NCBI GenBank assembly: GCA_030655135.1 | Contig: JAURWC010000076.1 | Coordinates: 1-64,000 of the forward strand | DNA: 64,000 nt | Direction of reading: 5' to 3' | DNA from: Hyphomicrobiaceae bacterium | GTDB lineage: Bacteria > Pseudomonadota > Alphaproteobacteria > Rhizobiales > Hyphomicrobiaceae | Shown: piece after piece, positions 53,200 to 62,380 of the stretch | How the letters are laid out: each line of letters opens with the position of its first letter | Numbering within the stretch: the first letter of the stretch is position 1 | Made by a program: the position numbers and the translations under genes | Notes under the pieces: generated by a model | Seen by the model: only the letters and a program-made list of their open reading frames with translations | Told to the model about the DNA's origin: nothing | The model's database searches: none

Positions 53200-54651
53200 T
53201 CATGCGGCTTGGCCCTCTGTTAGAGCGGCCCGCGCCTGGCCAACGCAAACCGCCGTCACCCGCCCCTCACCAGCACGGCGCGCATTGCGCTCAGCAGCGT
53301 CGCGAAGACGCTTGGCCGCAGAAATGCGCACCAGCACCGGATGAGCTTCTAGAAGTTCGTCGAGAGCATCCTTCGCCTCGTCGTCCCACGGCAGCTCCTG
53401 GTGGAGGCGCGCGGGCGTGGCATCGACCTTGTCGAGATCGGTGCCGAGCGGAAGGATGTTGAAGAGAGCATCGAATAGAGCGTTGCAGACTTCCTGCACG
53501 AGGTAGGTCGCGCCGGCGTAGCCCATGAACGGCGTGCCGGTGTGGCGCCGGATGGCGGCGCCGGGGAAGGACGCTGGAATGTAGATGGCGCGCGATGCGC
53601 GTTCGGCCATGTACATGCGCTCGTTGTAGGAGCCGAACATGATGAGCGGCGGCTTGTCGGCCAGGGCCTGGCGTACGGCCGCGTTATCCGGCTTCACGCC
53701 GGCGCGGCGAGCGAAGGCGAACGTGCACGGAAGGCCCATCTCGGTTTCAAGGAAGTGGCGGACGCCGCGCGCGTAGGTCTCGTTGGCCACGATGGCGAAG
53801 CTCGCGGTGCCGTAGAAGTCCTGCGTCACCGAACGCCACAGATCCCACAGCGGCTTGATGGTGGTGTGCTTCTCGCGCTCAATGAACGGTTCGGGGTCGA
53901 GGCCCGTCAGTTGGCCGAGGGTGCGCAGGAACTTGGTGGTGGAATGCAAACCGATCGGGGCCTGCAGATACGGCCGCTCCAGCGTTTCGCAGAGCAGGCG
54001 GCCAAACTCCCGGTAGAGGCAGACGTTCACACACGCGTCCGCGAGCCGGGACACGTCGGCGAGGTGGCAGCCGAGCGGGAAGACGAGATTGACCTCCGCG
54101 CCAATGCCCTCGATGAGGCGGCGCATCTCGGCCAGATCGGACGGCGTATTGAAGGTGCCATAGATCGGCCCGATGATATTGACCTTGGGCTTTTCGCCCT
54201 CTTTCAATGGTTTCAGCGCCGGCACCTTCTTGCGGCCGTACTCAGTCCACAGCCACGTCATGGCGCGATCGGCGCTCTGCCACTGATCTTCGTCGATGGT
54301 GCGCGGCAGGAAGCGCTTGATGTTGGTGCCTTCGGGCGTCACGCCGCCGCCGATCATTTCCGAGATCGAGCCGGTGACGACAACTGCGGGCAATTCGGGA
54401 TCGAGCGTGCGGTGCGCGCGCTTCATCGCGGCTTCCGTGCCGGTCTTGCCGAGTTCTTCCTCGCCCAGACCTGTGACGACGATCGGCAGCTCGTGCGGGG
54501 GCAGTGCGTCGGTGTAGTGCAGCACCGACGTAACCGGCAGATTCTCGCAGCCGACCGGCCCGTCTATGATGACCTGCAGGCCCTTAACAGCAGTAAAGAC
54601 GTAGACCGAACCCCAGTAGCCACCAGCGCGATCATGGTCGAGGACGAGCAT
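53200..54651 (-). CDS. bchZ: Chlorophyllide a reductase subunit Z (483 aa)
   Basis: The NifK-like partner of the catalytic component of chlorophyllide reductase (COR), which reduces the C7=C8 bond of chlorophyllide a. [46 protein letters not shown] near the N-terminus carries a cluster-ligand Cys. The start at 54651 overlaps the bchY stop by 1 bp (TGATG). Length is normal. Confidence 0.95.
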   Translation of the reverse strand: MLVLDHDRAGGYWGSVYVFTAVKGLQVIIDGPVGCENLPVTSVLHYTDALPPHELPIVVTGLGEEELGKTGTEAAMKRAHRTLDPELPAVVVTGSISEMIGGGVTPEGTNIKRFLPRTIDEDQWQSADRAMTWLWTEYGRKKVPALKPLKEGEKPKVNIIGPIYGTFNTPSDLAEMRRLIEGIGAEVNLVFPLGCHLADVSRLADACVNVCLYREFGRLLCETLERPYLQAPIGLHSTTKFLRTLGQLTGLDPEPFIEREKHTTIKPLWDLWRSVTQDFYGTASFAIVANETYARGVRHFLETEMGLPCTFAFARRAGVKPDNAAVRQALADKPPLIMFGSYNERMYMAERASRAIYIPASFPGAAIRRHTGTPFMGYAGATYLVQEVCNALFDALFNILPLGTDLDKVDATPARLHQELPWDDEAKDALDELLEAHPVLVRISAAKRLRDAAERNARRAGEGRVTAVCVGQARAALTEGQAA

Positions 54652-56288
54652 CAGATCATCTCCTCGGCTTTGCGTTTCTTGGCGTCTTTCTCGAGGCGGC
54701 GCTTGTATTCGGCGCGGAACTGTTCGTTGTCCTGCGGCAGTTCTTCCCAGACGCCCGCGGCGTGACCGGTGCCGACGCCTTCGAAGAAGGTGCGCATCTC
54801 TTCGAAGCGCGCCTTGTTGGCGAGCGCTGCGTTGACGACAGTCGCCAGAGATCCGGCGCCGGCGATGCCCATCAGGGGACGGGCGGAAATGAGGTTGGTG
54901 AAATAGAGTGCCGGGATCGCCATCTGCTTGGCCTCCTGCACGACCGGTGTCGTTCCGATCGCCAGGTCCGGCTTGAACTCGCGCACGGCGGCGAGATCCT
55001 GTTCCAGCGAGGCGCGGTAGGTGACGCGGATGCCCTTGGCCTCCAGCCACTCGCGGTCGGGATCGGACCAGACGGTGCGCGGACAGGCCGTGCCGACGTA
55101 CTGCACGTCGGCGCCACTTTCGGCGAGCAGGCGGGCGACGAGAAGCTCGGAGCCTTCGTAGCCAGAGAGCGTGATGCGGCCGTCGATCGGCATCTTCGCC
55201 AATGCGCCGCGGATGGCGGGTAGCACCTTGTTCTTTGTAGCGTCGATCTTGTCTTTTGCGATGCCGCAGGCGGCGCCGATCGCGTCGAGCCAGGCGGCCG
55301 TGCCGTCATGGCCCACAGGCGCGGAGCCGACGATGCTGCGTCCCGCCGCTTCGAACTCGCGACAGGCGGCCTTGTAGAACGGGTGGATGGCGGCGACGAC
55401 GGCGCAGTCGAGTGCGCCATAAAGCTCGCGCCACTCGCGCGTCGGCACGACCGGCCCGGCAGACAGGCCGAGCGGTTCCAACAACATGCCGATGCCGACG
55501 GGATCAGCGGGGAACATCTCGCCAAGCAGTGTGACTGTCGGCTTGTCGCTGCGGCCGCCGCGCGGCATCTGCACCGCGCCCTGCTCGGCTTCGGTGCGAG
55601 CGTACTTCAGCATCGCGCCGGCCAGAACGTCCTTGGCCTCGGCATGCGTGGGAATGCCGAAGCCGGGCACGTCGATGCCGATGATGCGGACGCCATTGAT
55701 CTCCTTCGGCAGCAGCTGCAGCGGCACGCCGGAAGCCGTGGGTACGCACAGGTTCGTGACGATGATGCTGTCGTAGAGTTCGGGATCGGCCAGCTTGTAG
55801 ACGGCCTCGCGGATGTCTTCGAACAGTTTGCCGGTCACCAGCGTCTCAGAGTTGAACGGCACGTAACCGACTGTGCGGCGGGCGCCATAGAAGTGCGATG
55901 TGAACGTCAGGCCGTAAACGCAGCAGGCGGAGCCCGACAGCACGGTCGCGGTGCGGCGCATGCGCAGGCCGACGCGCAGGCTGCCAAACGCGGGGCACAT
56001 GCTTTGCGGCTGGTCGTGCGGGCCAACGGGATAATCTTCGGCGTAGCGGTCCAGCGTATCGCTCTTGCCGGCGGCGGCCGCGGCACGGCGCATCTCGTCC
56101 TTGCCGCTGTGGCATCCGGCGCCGTCGCCCTTTGTTGCGGCCATGTTGATGGTGGGCGCGGCTTCGGCGGCAGCAGGCTCGCTGGCGGCACCGCCGTCGT
56201 TCAGCATTTGCACGCCGGCTGCGTCGTCATAGACGACTTCGCCGCTGGCGGGCGCTGCTGCATCGATACGGTCGTCCAACGCCGCCAT
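54651..56288 (-). CDS. bchY: Chlorophyllide a reductase subunit Y (545 aa)
   Basis: The NifD-like subunit of COR. Cluster-ligand cysteines are in [11 protein letters not shown] and [19 protein letters not shown]. An Ala-rich N-terminal extension of about 60 residues precedes the conserved part. It starts 12 bp after bchX and is coupled to bchZ by overlap. Confidence 0.95.
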   Translation of the reverse strand: MAALDDRIDAAAPASGEVVYDDAAGVQMLNDGGAASEPAAAEAAPTINMAATKGDGAGCHSGKDEMRRAAAAAGKSDTLDRYAEDYPVGPHDQPQSMCPAFGSLRVGLRMRRTATVLSGSACCVYGLTFTSHFYGARRTVGYVPFNSETLVTGKLFEDIREAVYKLADPELYDSIIVTNLCVPTASGVPLQLLPKEINGVRIIGIDVPGFGIPTHAEAKDVLAGAMLKYARTEAEQGAVQMPRGGRSDKPTVTLLGEMFPADPVGIGMLLEPLGLSAGPVVPTREWRELYGALDCAVVAAIHPFYKAACREFEAAGRSIVGSAPVGHDGTAAWLDAIGAACGIAKDKIDATKNKVLPAIRGALAKMPIDGRITLSGYEGSELLVARLLAESGADVQYVGTACPRTVWSDPDREWLEAKGIRVTYRASLEQDLAAVREFKPDLAIGTTPVVQEAKQMAIPALYFTNLISARPLMGIAGAGSLATVVNAALANKARFEEMRTFFEGVGTGHAAGVWEELPQDNEQFRAEYKRRLEKDAKKRKAEEMI

Positions 56289-56300
56289 GGCGGTCGCTCC

Positions 56301-57335
56301 TTAAACGGCTTCGTCGTAGATGACTTCGAGCGATTTCTTGTCGACGTAGACGCCGCCGCGCATGTCCTCTTGCGAGGCCGGCTCCAGCACGACGCCGCGC
56401 CCGACGGCTTCACCGGCAAACAGCGACAGCAGCTCGTCCTGCGACAGAGGTTTGGGGCGAATGGGTTGGGCGGTGGCGACGTTGCTCGCTAGGTTCTCGA
56501 ATAGCTCGGCCCACTGGCCGCCAGGGCGGCCGATGATTTCGTAGTTGGCGCTCTTGCGGCGAATGTCGTCGTGGGCGGGGATGGCGGCCAGCACGGGAAT
56601 GCCGGCGGCTTCGGCAAAGGCCTGGGCTTCGCCGGTGCCGTCGTCCTTGTTGACCAGGATGCCGGCGACGCCGACGTTGCCGCCCAGCTTGCGGAAATAT
56701 TCCACCGCCGAGCAGACATTGTTGGCCACATAGAGCGACTGCAGGTCGTTGGAGCCGACAACGATGACCTTCTGGCACATGTCACGCGCGATCGGCAGGC
56801 CGAAGCCGCCGCACACCACGTCGCCTAAGAAGTCGAGCAGGACGTAGTCGAAGCCCCAGTCATGGAAACCGAGCTTTTCCAGGAGTTCGAAGCCGTGAAT
56901 GATGCCGCGGCCACCACAGCCGCGCCCGACCTCCGGGCCGCCGAGTTCCATGGCGAAGACGCCGTCGCGCTTGAAGCAGACGTCGCCGATCTTCACGTCT
57001 TCGCCAGCAAGCTTCTTCTTGGCGGACGTCTCGATGATAGTCGGCGTGGCGCGGCCGCCGAACAGAAGAGATGTCGTGTCGCTCTTGGTGTCGAAGCCGA
57101 TGACCAGCACGCGCTAGCCCTGCTGCGCCATCATGTAAGACAGGTTGGCCAGCGCGAAGCTCTTGCCGCTGCCCCCCTTGCCGTAGATGGCGATGATCTG
57201 CGTTTCCTTGGTCGGCTCGGTGGTGAGGACGGGATCGGGATCGATTGCCGCTTCGGCGCGCAGGAAGTCGCTGACGCTCAGCTTGGGAGGTGCCTCCGGA
57301 CGTGCCTGGGCCTGGCTTGAACAAGACAAGGTCAT
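56301..57335 (-). pseudogene. bchX: bchX, chlorophyllide a reductase iron protein, interrupted by an in-frame amber codon
   Basis: The NifH-like ATPase of COR. The frame is continuous for 344 codons except TAG at codon 74 (57114-57116), right after the P-loop GKGGSGKSF (residues about 52-60) and the SYMMAQQG block. The remaining 270 codons stay in frame with full conservation, including the 4Fe-4S ligand regions GRGCGGRGI and DVVCGGFGLP. Nearby residues read GFDTKSDTT where the family has GCDPKSDTT. A GTG 3 codons after the stop has no ribosome binding site, so independent expression of the distal part is unlikely. ATG 57335 overlaps bchC by 4 bp. It could be a true nonsense mutation, an assembly error or rare read-through. 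Confidence 0.85.
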
Positions 57336-58267
57336 GAGCACACTCTCCAATCGAGGATCATTTTTAGGCAGTGCGGGTCGGTAAATGCGGTGCGGTAGGC
57401 GGCCACGGCATCCGTCGCGTCATGGCGATGCGTGATGAGGCCGTCGAGCGACAGCCGGCGATCGGCGATCAGCTGTTTGACGCCGGCGAGATCGCCCGGC
57501 TGCCATTCGGCCGCGACGCGGATGCGGGCCTCCTTCATGAAGGCCGGCGGGAAGGAGAACGACAGCGGTTCGGTGTAGAAGCCGGCAAGAACGATCTCAC
57601 CACGTGGTGCGAGCCGGGCGATCAGCATGTCGAGTAGCTTGCCGTCGCCGCTGACGTCGTAGATGCCATGGAAGCGATGCTGATGGTCGTCGTCCGGGGA
57701 CGTTACCCGGTATCCGATCGCGCCATCGTGGCGATCGGGATTACGTTCCCATACCAGCGGCGCCTCACGGCCGAGTGCCACGGTGATGCGCGCGAGCAAA
57801 CGCCCGAGGACGCCGTGACCAACGATCAGATCGGGATGCACACCGCCCTGAATTGCATGATAGGCCGTGGCTGCGAGCGCGAGCAGTACACCCTTTTCGC
57901 CGAGGTTCGCGTCCACCGAGACCACGCGGCTGCCCGGCACGACCACGCGAGACGCGGCGCCGCCGAACAGGCCCTTGACGTCGCCGAAGCAGCGCGCGCC
58001 CGGCACGAAGACATGATCGCCGACCTGGCGACCCGAGCGCGGGCCGGCGATCGAAACGCGTCCAACCGATTCGTAACCTGGCACCAGCGGGTAGCCCATT
58101 CCCGGGAAGGGCGGCATGCTGCCGGACCAAAGGAGGCGTTCGGTACCGGAGCTGATTCCGCTCCACTCCACTTCGACGACGACGTCTTCCTCGCCGGGCG
58201 GAGACATGTCCAGTTGAGTGAGCACGATCTGCTCTGGCTTTTGGAGAACGACAGCGACGGTGTTCAT
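57332..58267 (-). CDS. bchC: 3-hydroxyethyl bacteriochlorophyllide a dehydrogenase (311 aa)
   Basis: A medium-chain dehydrogenase/reductase oxidising the 3-hydroxyethyl group to acetyl in bacteriochlorophyll synthesis. The family blocks WSGISSGTERLLWSGSMPPFPGMGYPLVPGYESVG and LIVGHGVLGRLLARI (nucleotide site) are clear. It is the first gene of the bchCXYZ-pufQBALM superoperon. ATG 58267 (MNTVAVVL) was chosen. Confidence 0.93.
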   Translation of the reverse strand: MNTVAVVLQKPEQIVLTQLDMSPPGEEDVVVEVEWSGISSGTERLLWSGSMPPFPGMGYPLVPGYESVGRVSIAGPRSGRQVGDHVFVPGARCFGDVKGLFGGAASRVVVPGSRVVSVDANLGEKGVLLALAATAYHAIQGGVHPDLIVGHGVLGRLLARITVALGREAPLVWERNPDRHDGAIGYRVTSPDDDHQHRFHGIYDVSGDGKLLDMLIARLAPRGEIVLAGFYTEPLSFSFPPAFMKEARIRVAAEWQPGDLAGVKQLIADRRLSLDGLITHRHDATDAVAAYRTAFTDPHCLKMILDWRVCS

Positions 58268-58326
58268 CAATCTGGCCTGCAATCCCCGCCGCGGGCGGAC
58301 CGCGTCCGCCTTTTGGCTATAGCGTC

Positions 58327-58366
58327 AGTCTAGGCTGACGTCACAGAGTGTCAAGTTATGATTACA
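58327..58366 (-). promoter_or_regulatory. bchC promoter with PpsR-type site
   Basis: TGT-N12-ACA at 58349-58366, the PpsR/CrtJ motif. On the minus strand it contains a perfect -35 TTGACA (58354-58349), with a 16-bp spacer to TAGACT (58332-58327). Overlap of the repressor site with -35 is the classic layout for bchC. Confidence 0.8.
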
Positions 58367-58417
58367 CTTCGTCACGTCAACTTTTTCGCACAATCAGCGA
58401 AATGCCGCGAACCACGA

Positions 58418-58435
58418 TGTCTTGCAGGCGTTACA
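58418..58435 (+). promoter_or_regulatory. Second PpsR-type site, upstream of small membrane protein gene
   Basis: TGT-N12-ACA (TGTCTTGC...GTTACA), 69 bp from the bchC-proximal site and ending 28 bp before ATG 58464. The pair could bridge for cooperative repression of bchC, or control the plus-strand gene, or both. Confidence 0.7.
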
Positions 58436-58463
58436 CTGATGACGTTCAATGGAGTTGATCGAT

Positions 58464-58700
58464 ATGAAGGCAATGATTCTAGGTGCAGCAGCGCTGGCTG
58501 CATCCGCGGCCGAAGCGTTCGCACAAAACGCCCCACCGCCTGCAGAAGTCGCGGGCGAACCCGTTTCATACCTGATGTTCTTCACGCTGGGCGCGGCGCT
58601 GCTGATAGCCATCGGTTCGTTCGCCTGGTTCTTGAGAAAGAAATCCAATCGCGATGCGGCGGATCGTGCGCTCGACCCCAACAATCCTGCCAATCGCTAA
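58464..58700 (+). CDS. Small exported/membrane protein inside the photosynthesis cluster (78 aa)
   Basis: A signal-like N-terminus (MKAMILGAAALAASAAEAFAQ) and a second hydrophobic span (VSYLMFFTLGAALLIAIGSFAWFL, about residues 34-57) followed by RKK and a polar tail ending NNPANR. The periplasmic segment between them is short and Pro-rich. ATG 58464 has GGAG at a spacing of 9; ATG 58449 is possible but lacks one. It is divergent from bchC and convergent with crtF. No family recognised. The PpsR-type site just upstream suggests control with the photosynthesis genes. Confidence 0.7.
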   Translation: MKAMILGAAALAASAAEAFAQNAPPPAEVAGEPVSYLMFFTLGAALLIAIGSFAWFLRKKSNRDAADRALDPNNPANR

Positions 58701-58709
58701 CGCGGGCGA

Positions 58710-59873
58710 TTAAGCTGATCTCATCCTGGCGACGGCGATGCCGGTGCGTAATACGCGCCGGCCTTTGCTGAATGTGATGTCTTCAAATCCGGCCGCGTTC
58801 AGTAGTTTGCTCAAGTGCGTAGTGGTGCGTGGACGGCCGCGGCCCATCGCGAGCAGGTACATATTAAAGTATGCGGACGCAATGCGATCGCCAGGCTCCA
58901 CCATGGGCTCGGCGATCAGCAGCGTGCCATCCTGGCAAAGCGCTTCGCGGCAAGCTTTCAAGAGACGCAGCACGCTGGAATCATCGTGATCCAACAGAAT
59001 GCGCACGAGCGAGATCAGGTCAGCACCTTTCGGGAGCGGTTGCGATAGGAAGTTGCCGCCAAAGGCTGCGGCGCGGCCTTGGAGCCCGAGACGGGCAAAT
59101 GTCGCCGTCGCTCGCTCCGATACCGCAGGAAGATCGAACAGCATCAGTTGGAGCTTGGGCGCGCGCTCGGCGGCTTTTTGCAGGAACGCGCCCTCGCCGC
59201 CGCCGACATCCAGAATGCAGCGGTGCTGCCCCACGGCGTAAGCATCCAGAACCTCTTCGGCCACTAGCGGCTGCGACAGCGCCATCAGGCTGCTGTATTC
59301 CGACACCTGATCGGAAGACAGCGCGGCGGGCTCCGGCGCATCCGCATAGGGCCAATACCTGGAAAGCTGGGTTTCGCCACCGTCGCCCCGCAGTAGGGCG
59401 ACCGGATCGCGCATGTCTTCATAAAGGTGCCGGTGGTGTTCGATCATGGCCGTCAGAGACGGATTGCGCGCCAGAGAAGCCCCCAGCGGACCCAGACCGT
59501 AACGATCTTCTCCGCGCATCTCGACGAGCCGCAGCGCCACCGCGGCCGATAGGAGGCGCGTGCATGCTTCCCTATTGAGTTGCAGCCGCGCCGCCAGCTG
59601 ATGCAGCGATAGCGGCCGATCGAGCAGCACGTCGAACAGGCGCAGTTCGACACATGCCAGCAGCGTTTGCGAGTAGACGAAGCCGGCGCAGAGATCGAAC
59701 AGATCGCGGGCCCGGCGGCGGGCGATGATGCGTGTCAGCGGAAAGGCTGCAGCACGAGCCTGAAACGATTCACTCGATAGCAACCGGTCGCTTAGACCCT
59801 TGGCGCGATCCAGCAGGCCGGTCACCGGCGGAGGCAGCGCGCTACGCAGATCGCGGGACCAGCTTGCCGGCAT
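58710..59873 (-). CDS. crtF: Demethylspheroidene O-methyltransferase (387 aa)
   Basis: A SAM-dependent methyltransferase of the carotenoid pathway that methylates the 1-hydroxy group. An N-terminal dimerisation winged helix (LFDVLLDRPLSLHQLAARLQLN) is followed by the SAM site ILDVGGGEGAFL and DLISLVRILLDHDD, the methyltransferase_2 active-site region. It lies 6 bp after crtE on the same strand. Confidence 0.92.
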   Translation of the reverse strand: MPASWSRDLRSALPPPVTGLLDRAKGLSDRLLSSESFQARAAAFPLTRIIARRRARDLFDLCAGFVYSQTLLACVELRLFDVLLDRPLSLHQLAARLQLNREACTRLLSAAVALRLVEMRGEDRYGLGPLGASLARNPSLTAMIEHHRHLYEDMRDPVALLRGDGGETQLSRYWPYADAPEPAALSSDQVSEYSSLMALSQPLVAEEVLDAYAVGQHRCILDVGGGEGAFLQKAAERAPKLQLMLFDLPAVSERATATFARLGLQGRAAAFGGNFLSQPLPKGADLISLVRILLDHDDSSVLRLLKACREALCQDGTLLIAEPMVEPGDRIASAYFNMYLLAMGRGRPRTTTHLSKLLNAAGFEDITFSKGRRVLRTGIAVARMRSA

Positions 59874-59879
59874 GACACT

Positions 59880-60749
59880 TCACGCCGCGACGCGAGAGAT
59901 TTGCTTGGGCAGGTAGGGCTGCGCGGACGTCAGAATGTGCTCGCTTAGCGCCGCTTTGCCGGGGCAGTCCGGCACGGACGCAACGGCCTCTTCCAGCAGC
60001 GCCCTGAGCCGGCCCAGCGCTCCGGAGACACCCAGCGCCCCGGCTGCATTGGGGCGGCCCAAGTCACGATCGCGGCCGATCGGCTTGCCACGCTCGCCGG
60101 GGTCGGCCACGAGATCGCAGATATCGTCGGCAATCTGATAGCTTTCGCCCAGGCGTTCGCCCAGCGTGCGCCACTGTTCAGGCTCAGCGCCAGCAGCGAG
60201 CGCACCCGCCATCGTCGCAGCGGAGAAGAGAGAACCGGTCTTGGCCTGATGGTATTCGTCCATCGGGATGCTGTCTTCGCACTCCCATGCCTGGCCGGCC
60301 ACGATGCCGGTTGGGCCGCCCACGGCCCGGGCGACGATGGAGATGAGGCCGGCCGAGCGCCGGCAGTCGATGGCAATGCCCAGGCCCAGCGTTTCGAAAG
60401 CAGCAACGATGAGCGCATCCCCGGCCAGCACGGCGAGCGGCTCGCCATAGGCGCGATGCACTGACGGCTTGCCGCGGCGCGTCTCGGCATCGTCAAAGCA
60501 GGGCAGGTCGTCATGGATCAGCGACGCGCAATGCAGGAGTTCGATCGACGATGCTGCCGCATCGGCCAACTGCGGAGCGTCATCGCCGCAGGCTGCGGCG
60601 ACGGCGAGGCAGAGGCGCGGCCGGACGCGCGCGCCGCCGGGAAAGAGCGCATAGTCCAATGCTGAGGCAAGTTTTGGAGGACAGCGATCGGCCGTGACGC
60701 GAACGAGTGCTGCTTTGAGGGCGTCTTCGATGCGGTCGCCGTGATCCAT
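59880..60749 (-). CDS. crtE: Geranylgeranyl diphosphate synthase (289 aa)
   Basis: A trans-prenyltransferase making GGPP for carotenoids and the bacteriochlorophyll tail. The first Asp-rich motif is in LIHDDLPCFDDAETRRGKPS and the second in YQIADDICDLVAD. The length is normal. It is the first gene of the crtE-crtF unit, divergent from crtD across a 83-bp control region. Confidence 0.92.
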   Translation of the reverse strand: MDHGDRIEDALKAALVRVTADRCPPKLASALDYALFPGGARVRPRLCLAVAAACGDDAPQLADAAASSIELLHCASLIHDDLPCFDDAETRRGKPSVHRAYGEPLAVLAGDALIVAAFETLGLGIAIDCRRSAGLISIVARAVGGPTGIVAGQAWECEDSIPMDEYHQAKTGSLFSAATMAGALAAGAEPEQWRTLGERLGESYQIADDICDLVADPGERGKPIGRDRDLGRPNAAGALGVSGALGRLRALLEEAVASVPDCPGKAALSEHILTSAQPYLPKQISRVAA

Positions 60750-60774
60750 TTCCGTCCCCTTGCTGCATAATCGC

Positions 60775-60831
60775 TTGGACTGCGGATGTGTAAGGTAATA
60801 TAGACACTATAAAGTGTCCGACGCAATGACA
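60775..60831. promoter_or_regulatory. crtE/crtD divergent control region with PpsR-type site
   Basis: An exact TGT-N12-ACA at 60789-60806. It overlaps the crtE -35 candidate (TTACAC, with TTATGC 17 bp further on the minus strand) and the crtD -10 region (TAATAT/TATAGA). A perfect palindrome GACACT-ATAA-AGTGTC follows at 60803-60818, and an imperfect TGT-N11-ACA lies at 60815-60831. One region thus can repress both directions. Confidence 0.75.
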
Positions 60832-60832
60832 C

Positions 60833-62380
60833 ATGTCGGGGATGCGAGTGAAAAGAAGCGATAAGGTTGTCGTTGTAGGTGCGGGGATCGGCGGCCTGGT
60901 TTGCGCGTTGCAGCTGGCGCGACAGGGCCTCGACGTCACCGTTTGCGAAAAGGCCGATATGCTGGGCGGCAAGATCCGCACGGTTGACGTCAACGGGCAG
61001 GCCGTGGACTCCGGGCCGACGGTCTTCACCATGCGATGGGTGTTCGAACAGATCTTCGCTGATGCGGGCACCACACTGAACGATCACCTGACGTTGACGC
61101 CCGCGACCATCCTAGCGCGCCACGCCTGGCCCAGCGGCGGCCGGCTGGATCTGCATGCGGATATCGACCAGTCGGCAGAGGCGATCGCGGAGTTTGCGGG
61201 ATGGGCGGAAGGCAAGGCGTATCTCGACTTTTGTGCGCGGGCTCGCGCCACTTACGAGACGCTGGAGAAGCCGTTCATTCTGTCACCTCAGCCAAGCCCG
61301 GCCTCCCTGGCTTTTGGCGCGGGACTTCGGGGCTTGGGCGACCTCTGGCGGATTTCGCCCTTCACCACGCTTTGGCAGGCGCTCTCAGGGCACTTCCAGG
61401 ATCCGCGTCTGCGGCAGCTGTTTGGCCGTTATGCCACCTATTGCGGCTCATCGCCCTTCGAATGCCCGGCTACTCTGATGCTGGTTGCGCATGTCGAGCA
61501 GGACGGCGTTTGGCTCGTGGATGGCGGAATGCATCGGCTCGCTGCCGCGGTGGAGCAGCTTGCGGTCAAAGCCGGAGCGATTTTTCGCTACCGCAGTTGC
61601 GTTCGCAGCATTGAAACGCAACGCGGGTCTGCTTCCGGCGTGACGCTGGAAAACGGCGAGCGTCTCGATGCCGACGCTGTCGTTGTCAATGCCGATCCGG
61701 CGGCTGTCGCTGATGGATTGCTGGGCCCTGACGTGCGGCGCGCGGCCTATGCGGGGCGCGCATCCCGCTCACTTTCCGCCGTCACATGGTCAATGACGGC
61801 AAACGTCCGCGGCTTTCCGCTCGCGCGGCACAACGTGTTCTTTTCAAGCGACTATCAGGCAGAGTTCGAGGACATCTTCCACCGCGACCGGCTGCCACGT
61901 GAGCCGACGGTCTATGTCTGCGCACAGGATCGCGGGGAGGCCCCCCTGCGACCATCCGAACCGGAGCGGCTACTCGTTCTTATCAACGCGCCGCCAATCG
62001 GCGACCAGCATCCCTTCGACACCGAGGAGGTCGACCAATGCGCCCACCGTACGTTCGATCTGTTGCGCCGTTGCGGCTTGGAGCTGACCTCGCGCGACCA
62101 GATCACGACGACGCCAGCGGACTTCAACAGGCTGTTTCCGGGAACGGGCGGGGCGCTATACGGCCCGGCATCACACGGGTGGACGGCATCCTTCAGCCGG
62201 CCGACGGCGCGGACGCCGGTGCCGCGCCTCTACCTGGCGGGCGGCAGTACACATCCGGGGCCGGGCGTGCCGATGGCGGCTCTGTCGGGGCGGATGGCGG
62301 CGGCGCGCGTCTTGAGGGACTTGGCTTCGACGCGCCGGTCGCACCCGGCGGCTACGTCTGGTGGTACGTCGACGCGATAA
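60833..62380 (+). CDS. crtD: Carotenoid 3,4-desaturase / methoxyneurosporene dehydrogenase (about 515 aa)
   Basis: A phytoene-desaturase-type flavoenzyme. The FAD motif VVVVGAGIGGLVCALQLARQG is at the N-terminus and the closing block LYLAGGSTHPGPGVPMAALSG near residue 485. The context with crtC, crtE and crtF identifies it as CrtD. Start uncertain: ATG 60833 and 60842 lack a ribosome binding site, while GTG 60848 has GGGGA at good spacing and gives the usual short N-terminus. The region 62179-62380 is shared with crtC in another frame. Confidence 0.9.
   Translation: MSGMRVKRSDKVVVVGAGIGGLVCALQLARQGLDVTVCEKADMLGGKIRTVDVNGQAVDSGPTVFTMRWVFEQIFADAGTTLNDHLTLTPATILARHAWPSGGRLDLHADIDQSAEAIAEFAGWAEGKAYLDFCARARATYETLEKPFILSPQPSPASLAFGAGLRGLGDLWRISPFTTLWQALSGHFQDPRLRQLFGRYATYCGSSPFECPATLMLVAHVEQDGVWLVDGGMHRLAAAVEQLAVKAGAIFRYRSCVRSIETQRGSASGVTLENGERLDADAVVVNADPAAVADGLLGPDVRRAAYAGRASRSLSAVTWSMTANVRGFPLARHNVFFSSDYQAEFEDIFHRDRLPREPTVYVCAQDRGEAPLRPSEPERLLVLINAPPIGDQHPFDTEEVDQCAHRTFDLLRRCGLELTSRDQITTTPADFNRLFPGTGGALYGPASHGWTASFSRPTARTPVPRLYLAGGSTHPGPGVPMAALSGRMAAARVLRDLASTRRSHPAATSGGTSTR

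Noticed and set aside
56301-57110. A separate functional gene for the distal part of bchX starting at GTG 57110
   Set aside because: It would lack the P-loop needed for ATP binding, and no ribosome binding site precedes the GTG.
58449-58463. ATG 58449 as start of the small membrane protein
   Set aside because: It has no ribosome binding site, while ATG 58464 has GGAG at good spacing and begins the signal-like helix.
60815-60831. A second canonical PpsR site in the crtE/crtD region
   Set aside because: The spacing between TGT and ACA is 11 (or 13), not 12, so it is listed only as imperfect.
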